A DNA stretch of 58,785 nucleotides from positions 1 to 58,785 of the forward strand of contig JAFTPE010000023.1 in assembly GCA_017463425.1 (NCBI GenBank), given 5' to 3'. The stretch is from Clostridia bacterium. GTDB taxonomy: Bacteria > Bacillota > Clostridia > Christensenellales > Borkfalkiaceae. The translations under genes and the position numbers were made by a program. The notes under the pieces are model-generated. The model was not told where the DNA came from. It searched no databases and worked only from the letters and a program-made list of their open reading frames with translations. Shown here piece after piece: positions 57,115 to 58,785 of this stretch. Each line of letters starts with the position of its first letter. The first letter of the stretch is position 1.

Positions 57115-57134
57115 ACATAGGCAAAATAAATAAA

Positions 57135-57265
57135 GGCTCGTTGGTCAAGCGGTTAAGACAGTCGCCTACATGGTGGTATCATGGGTTCGCGCGAGCGGAC
57201 TTGTCCGCGACACCCTGCCGAGGGGACCCCTGTGGGGTTTCGGCAGATACCCGTAACGGGACGAG
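57135..57265 (+). pseudogene. tRNA-Glu-like sequence with a hairpin-rich insertion in the T loop
   Basis: GTTGGTCAAGCGGTTAAGACA and TGGTGGTATCATGGGTTCG are identical to the tRNA-Glu 18 bases downstream. The anticodon arm is replaced (GTCGCCTACA, one base short, no proper stem). After TTCG of the T loop about 60 bases are inserted, folding into GCGGAC/GTCCGC and CTGCCGA/TCGGCAG with an inner ACCCC/GGGGT. The T-stem partner CCCGT and a partial acceptor strand ACGAG (pairing CTCGT) follow. There is no CCA. It is either a decayed tRNA or a tRNA-like RNA. Confidence 0.6.
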
Positions 57266-57282
57266 AAAAAACAACAGAATAA

Positions 57283-57357
57283 GGCCCGTTGGTCAAGCGG
57301 TTAAGACACCACCCTCTCACGGTGGTATCATGGGTTCGAGTCCCGTACGGGTCACCA
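57283..57357 (+). tRNA. tRNA-Glu (anticodon CTC)
   Basis: Acceptor GGCCCGT/ACGGGTC, D arm GGTCAAGCGGTTAAGAC, anticodon stem CCACC/GGTGG around CTCTCAC (anticodon CTC), T arm ATGGG-TTCGAGT-CCCGT and encoded CCA (57355-57357). It lies next to an integrase gene reading toward it, so its 3' end is the likely attachment site. Confidence 0.95.
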
Positions 57358-57408
57358 AAAACGGCAGTTTTTTAGCGAAAAAACGTTAAAAACTGCCGTT
57401 TTTTTTGC
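57356..57408 (+). terminator. Terminator after tRNA-Glu
   Basis: AAAAACGGCAGTTTTT/AAAAACTGCCGTTTTT with a 20-base loop, ending in T8. It may also serve the convergent integrase gene. Confidence 0.85.
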
Positions 57409-57455
57409 TCCAAATTATATAAATGTTAAAAAGTTGGGGAAGAAAACGGGGAAGT

Positions 57456-58736
57456 TTACCATAAATTCAGTTTTTTACCTTCTGAAAGAAGGTATTCGTC
57501 TGAAAGGTCAGTATAAGCGTTTCCCAAAGCCCCAAGGGAATGCCCAGCAAACTCTTTCAGAGCGTGTTCGGTAACGCCAAGTTCTTTACAGCGTGAATAA
57601 AAAGTTGTTCTTAAATCGTATAGCTTGTGGTTCGGTAATGCAAGCCGCACTTTCTCTCTCAACAATTCGAGGTTTACTTTTTCAAAAATACCGTCTTCCG
57701 GGAGAAAGGGGCGTAAACGTTCAATGATAGGGATTTTTTTGTATTCGGTTTTTTTATGTTTCCGTTTGCTGTTTACCGTTTCAATAAAATCTCCTGCGAT
57801 ACGCGCGTATTGCAATTCGTTGGGTCGCAATCCACAATACAAGACGAGTGCTGCGGCGGTTCTATAATTATCGCCTTTCATATTTTTAAATAGCATTTCT
57901 TCTTCAACTTTTGTTAAGGCGGATCCGCTTTCAGTTTCGTGTTGTATGTGGAAAACCACGTCGAGAGGATTACGCTGTATGATACCGTGAGCGATTGCTC
58001 CCTTGAAGATAATCGACATCAGTGAATATAATTCGTCCGCCGTTTTTCCTTTCCCTTCAGCTTTTACCTTGTCCAAAAGTCTTTTGCAGTCGAGAGGGGT
58101 AATTTTGCTTAACCGCATTTCGTCAAAATGCGGTTTGATGTGTAAATTATATCGATACATATCCGCTTTAAAGGTTATAGCGGCGACCTTTTCGCGCCGA
58201 AAATTCTCAAAATAATACATGGCAAAGGCATTGAATGTCATTGGGACTCCGTTATACGTTTTATCGTTTTTATCTTTCTTCTTTGCGGTTCGCATTTTTT
58301 TGAGCATCTTCGCTTTGGCGAGTTCGATTGTCTTTCCGCAGGCAGATATATCATACCCGTCACGCCGAAAACGGATTTCATAAGTAGTGGTATTTTCTCC
58401 GCTTTGGTGTTTGCGTATATGACAGCATTTTCGATTGATAGTAATAATTTTGTTAAATGTAATAGGCATTTGTTGTATCTCCTTGTCAGTAAATTCGACA
58501 AAGCTCTGTTCTATCTCCGCCGACGTCCCCGCGTCGATGGTTGCCTCTTGTTCTTCTTTCGCCTCCTTAATACGCCCCGGAAAGGGGAGTATTTTTCCAA
58601 AATCGCTATTCTCTACGATTTCAAACGCGTTTCTTCTGTCCGCAGCGTTTTCTTCGTGGATACGGTGCCGTTCGATAACGTCAAGAATCAATCTTGCGGC
58701 TTGTTCAAGTGTTTCAAAATCTCTTTCGGTAAACAT
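57456..58736 (-). CDS. int: Tyrosine recombinase / integrase of an integrative element
   Basis: This 426-aa site-specific recombinase probably inserts a mobile element at tRNA-Glu. The N-terminal 100 residues are variable. A core-binding SAM-like domain (about 165-270; TFKADMYRYNLHIKPHF) and the catalytic domain follow: Arg in YCGLRPNEL, Lys region KHKKTEYKKIPI, box II LYDLRTTF (Tyr where His is usual, Arg kept), GHSLGALG with His and the nucleophile Tyr in NAYTDL. The ATG follows aggaaggtaacaac. It points toward the tRNA 100 bases away, so the element extends to the right past the window, and the other attachment site is not visible. Confidence 0.88.
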   Translation of the reverse strand: MFTERDFETLEQAARLILDVIERHRIHEENAADRRNAFEIVENSDFGKILPFPGRIKEAKEEQEATIDAGTSAEIEQSFVEFTDKEIQQMPITFNKIITINRKCCHIRKHQSGENTTTYEIRFRRDGYDISACGKTIELAKAKMLKKMRTAKKKDKNDKTYNGVPMTFNAFAMYYFENFRREKVAAITFKADMYRYNLHIKPHFDEMRLSKITPLDCKRLLDKVKAEGKGKTADELYSLMSIIFKGAIAHGIIQRNPLDVVFHIQHETESGSALTKVEEEMLFKNMKGDNYRTAAALVLYCGLRPNELQYARIAGDFIETVNSKRKHKKTEYKKIPIIERLRPFLPEDGIFEKVNLELLREKVRLALPNHKLYDLRTTFYSRCKELGVTEHALKEFAGHSLGALGNAYTDLSDEYLLSEGKKLNLW

Positions 58737-58785
58737 GTTGTTACCTTCCTATGTGTGTATTTACGTTTTCACGCATAGGAAAATG

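Noticed and set aside
57105..57389. 94-residue ORF across the tRNA locus
   Set aside because: It lies over tRNA-Glu and the tRNA-like pseudogene and has no coding signal.
57456..58736. Integrase inactive because the box II His is Tyr
   Set aside because: This position varies among active tyrosine recombinases, and the other catalytic residues are intact.

Overview
The window looks like a chromosome segment of an uncultured anaerobic Bacillota, probably class Clostridia. The grounds are group B [FeFe] hydrogenase and bifunctional AdhE next to the redox repressor Rex, the AddAB (not RecBCD) recombination nuclease, a large single-chain PurL, BspA-type leucine-rich repeats, Gram-positive lipoprotein signals, strong Shine-Dalgarno sites and very regular sigma-A promoters (nearly all with a 17-base spacer). 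No database search was possible, so family names rest on motifs, length and gene order.

Layout. 1-263: tail of an IS200/IS605-like transposase gene plus a run of hairpins. 282-1724 (-): M20 dipeptidase. 1960-6293 (+): operon radC, histidine kinase, response regulator, HAD phosphatase, cysK. 6358-10688 (-): a large exported beta-propeller-like protein, a 25-codon leader ORF, a terminator, then mgtE. 10703-11113: a repeat carrying two divergent promoters and a gene for a structured RNA of about 210 nt. 11138-21796: a compact P22-like head and packaging module (TerL, portal, scaffold, coat, connector, gp10-like protein) behind a LexA-type operator, with no integrase, repressor, lysis or tail-fibre genes. 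21906-25688 (+): dut, trmB and an NMT1/SsuA-like ABC importer. 25775-27127 (-): leucine-rich-repeat lipoprotein with a leader terminator; 34-bp tandem repeats lie upstream. 27814-32788 (+): rex, adhE and [FeFe] hydrogenase, i.e. NAD(H)-sensing fermentation control. 32850-36405: AllA-like protein, tilS, hpt and a lipoprotein. 36615-44022 (+): addB, addA and a small membrane protein behind a terminator-like hairpin. 44043-46729: PRC-barrel-like protein, tRNA-Gln, a lipoprotein. 46819-55856 (+): a purine operon purE-F-M-N-D-L behind a long leader containing a 41-codon ORF and a terminator. 55901-58736: PHP phosphatase, DUF1858 protein, a tRNA-Glu-like pseudogene, tRNA-Glu, and a tyrosine integrase reading toward the tRNA. 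The last marks the left edge of an integrative element that continues beyond the window.

Themes. (1) A 19-base motif, close to GGGGCAGGTAYGCGTTGAA, occurs about a dozen times on both strands. It sits in genes (different reading frames) and between genes, from 14.7 kb to the right end, far more than chance allows. (2) Several genes sit behind leaders that end in intrinsic terminators (mgtE, LRR lipoprotein, purE, the 141-aa phage-side gene, the membrane protein after addA). Two of these leaders carry a short ORF with its own ribosome binding site. (3) PurF has lost its glutaminase nucleophile and two other glutaminase-domain residues but keeps its phosphoribosyltransferase and Fe-S residues. 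(4) At least two genes (the 813-aa protein and tilS) appear to have leaderless mRNAs.
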